In this document: positions 7,246 to 7,248 of the stretch, piece by piece
How positions within the stretch are numbered: the first letter of the stretch is position 1
How the letters are laid out: every line of letters starts with the position of its first letter
DNA from: Flavobacteriales bacterium
Lineage (GTDB): Bacteria > Bacteroidota > Bacteroidia > Flavobacteriales_D > Sanyastnellaceae
Length of the DNA stretch: 7,248 nucleotides
Direction of reading: 5' to 3'
Assembly (NCBI GenBank): GCA_947457325.1
Contig: CANGVU010000058.1
Location: 1 to 7,248 of the forward strand
The notes under the pieces: model-generated
The model's input: the letters and a program-made list of their open reading frames with translations, nothing else
Databases searched by the model: none
What the model was told of the DNA's origin: nothing
Position numbers and translations under genes: made by a program

Positions 7246-7248
7246 ACA

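Overview
The window looks like a chromosomal segment of a Bacteroidota bacterium, most likely a flavobacterial or closely related lineage. Four things point there. The single-chain glycyl-tRNA synthetase and the succinate dehydrogenase subunits read very like Bacteroidota proteins I know. The SdhC is a single five-helix diheme cytochrome b subunit with no SdhD. Shine-Dalgarno sequences are absent and A-rich upstream stretches take their place. A TAnnTTTG-type -7 promoter element stands directly before the synthetase gene. I made no database search, so family assignments rest on recognised motifs.

Layout from left to right. Bases 1-442 (minus strand) hold the 5' part of a secreted or surface protein gene, cut by the window edge. 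Bases 443-735 are an AT-rich divergent intergenic region with candidate promoters for both neighbours. Bases 736-2289 (plus) encode glycyl-tRNA synthetase. Its 3' end overlaps the convergent photolyase/cryptochrome-like gene (2258-3703, minus) by 32 bp, and its likely intrinsic terminator lies inside that gene. A 53-bp gap with a strong nested hairpin separates the photolyase gene from the succinate dehydrogenase operon, which reads sdhC (6531-7220), sdhA (4520-6520), sdhB (3757-4515), all on the minus strand.

The sdhCAB genes are packed with 10-bp and 4-bp gaps and encode a complete membrane-bound succinate:quinone oxidoreductase (complex II, b558 type). The photolyase gene follows in the same direction and has no obvious promoter of its own, so it may be read as the distal gene of the sdh transcript, with the intervening hairpin possibly modulating it.

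Most of the window is ordinary housekeeping sequence. The points that deserve a second look are: the photolyase-like protein belongs to the iron-sulfur bacterial photolyase/cryptochrome family but appears to lack all four cluster cysteines; the glyQS terminator is embedded in antisense coding sequence; a hairpin ends one base before the photolyase start codon; and the glyQS promoter is so close to the ATG that the mRNA should be leaderless or nearly so. I saw no mobile element, CRISPR array, tRNA or rRNA gene, and nothing that clearly amounts to an undescribed multi-gene system.
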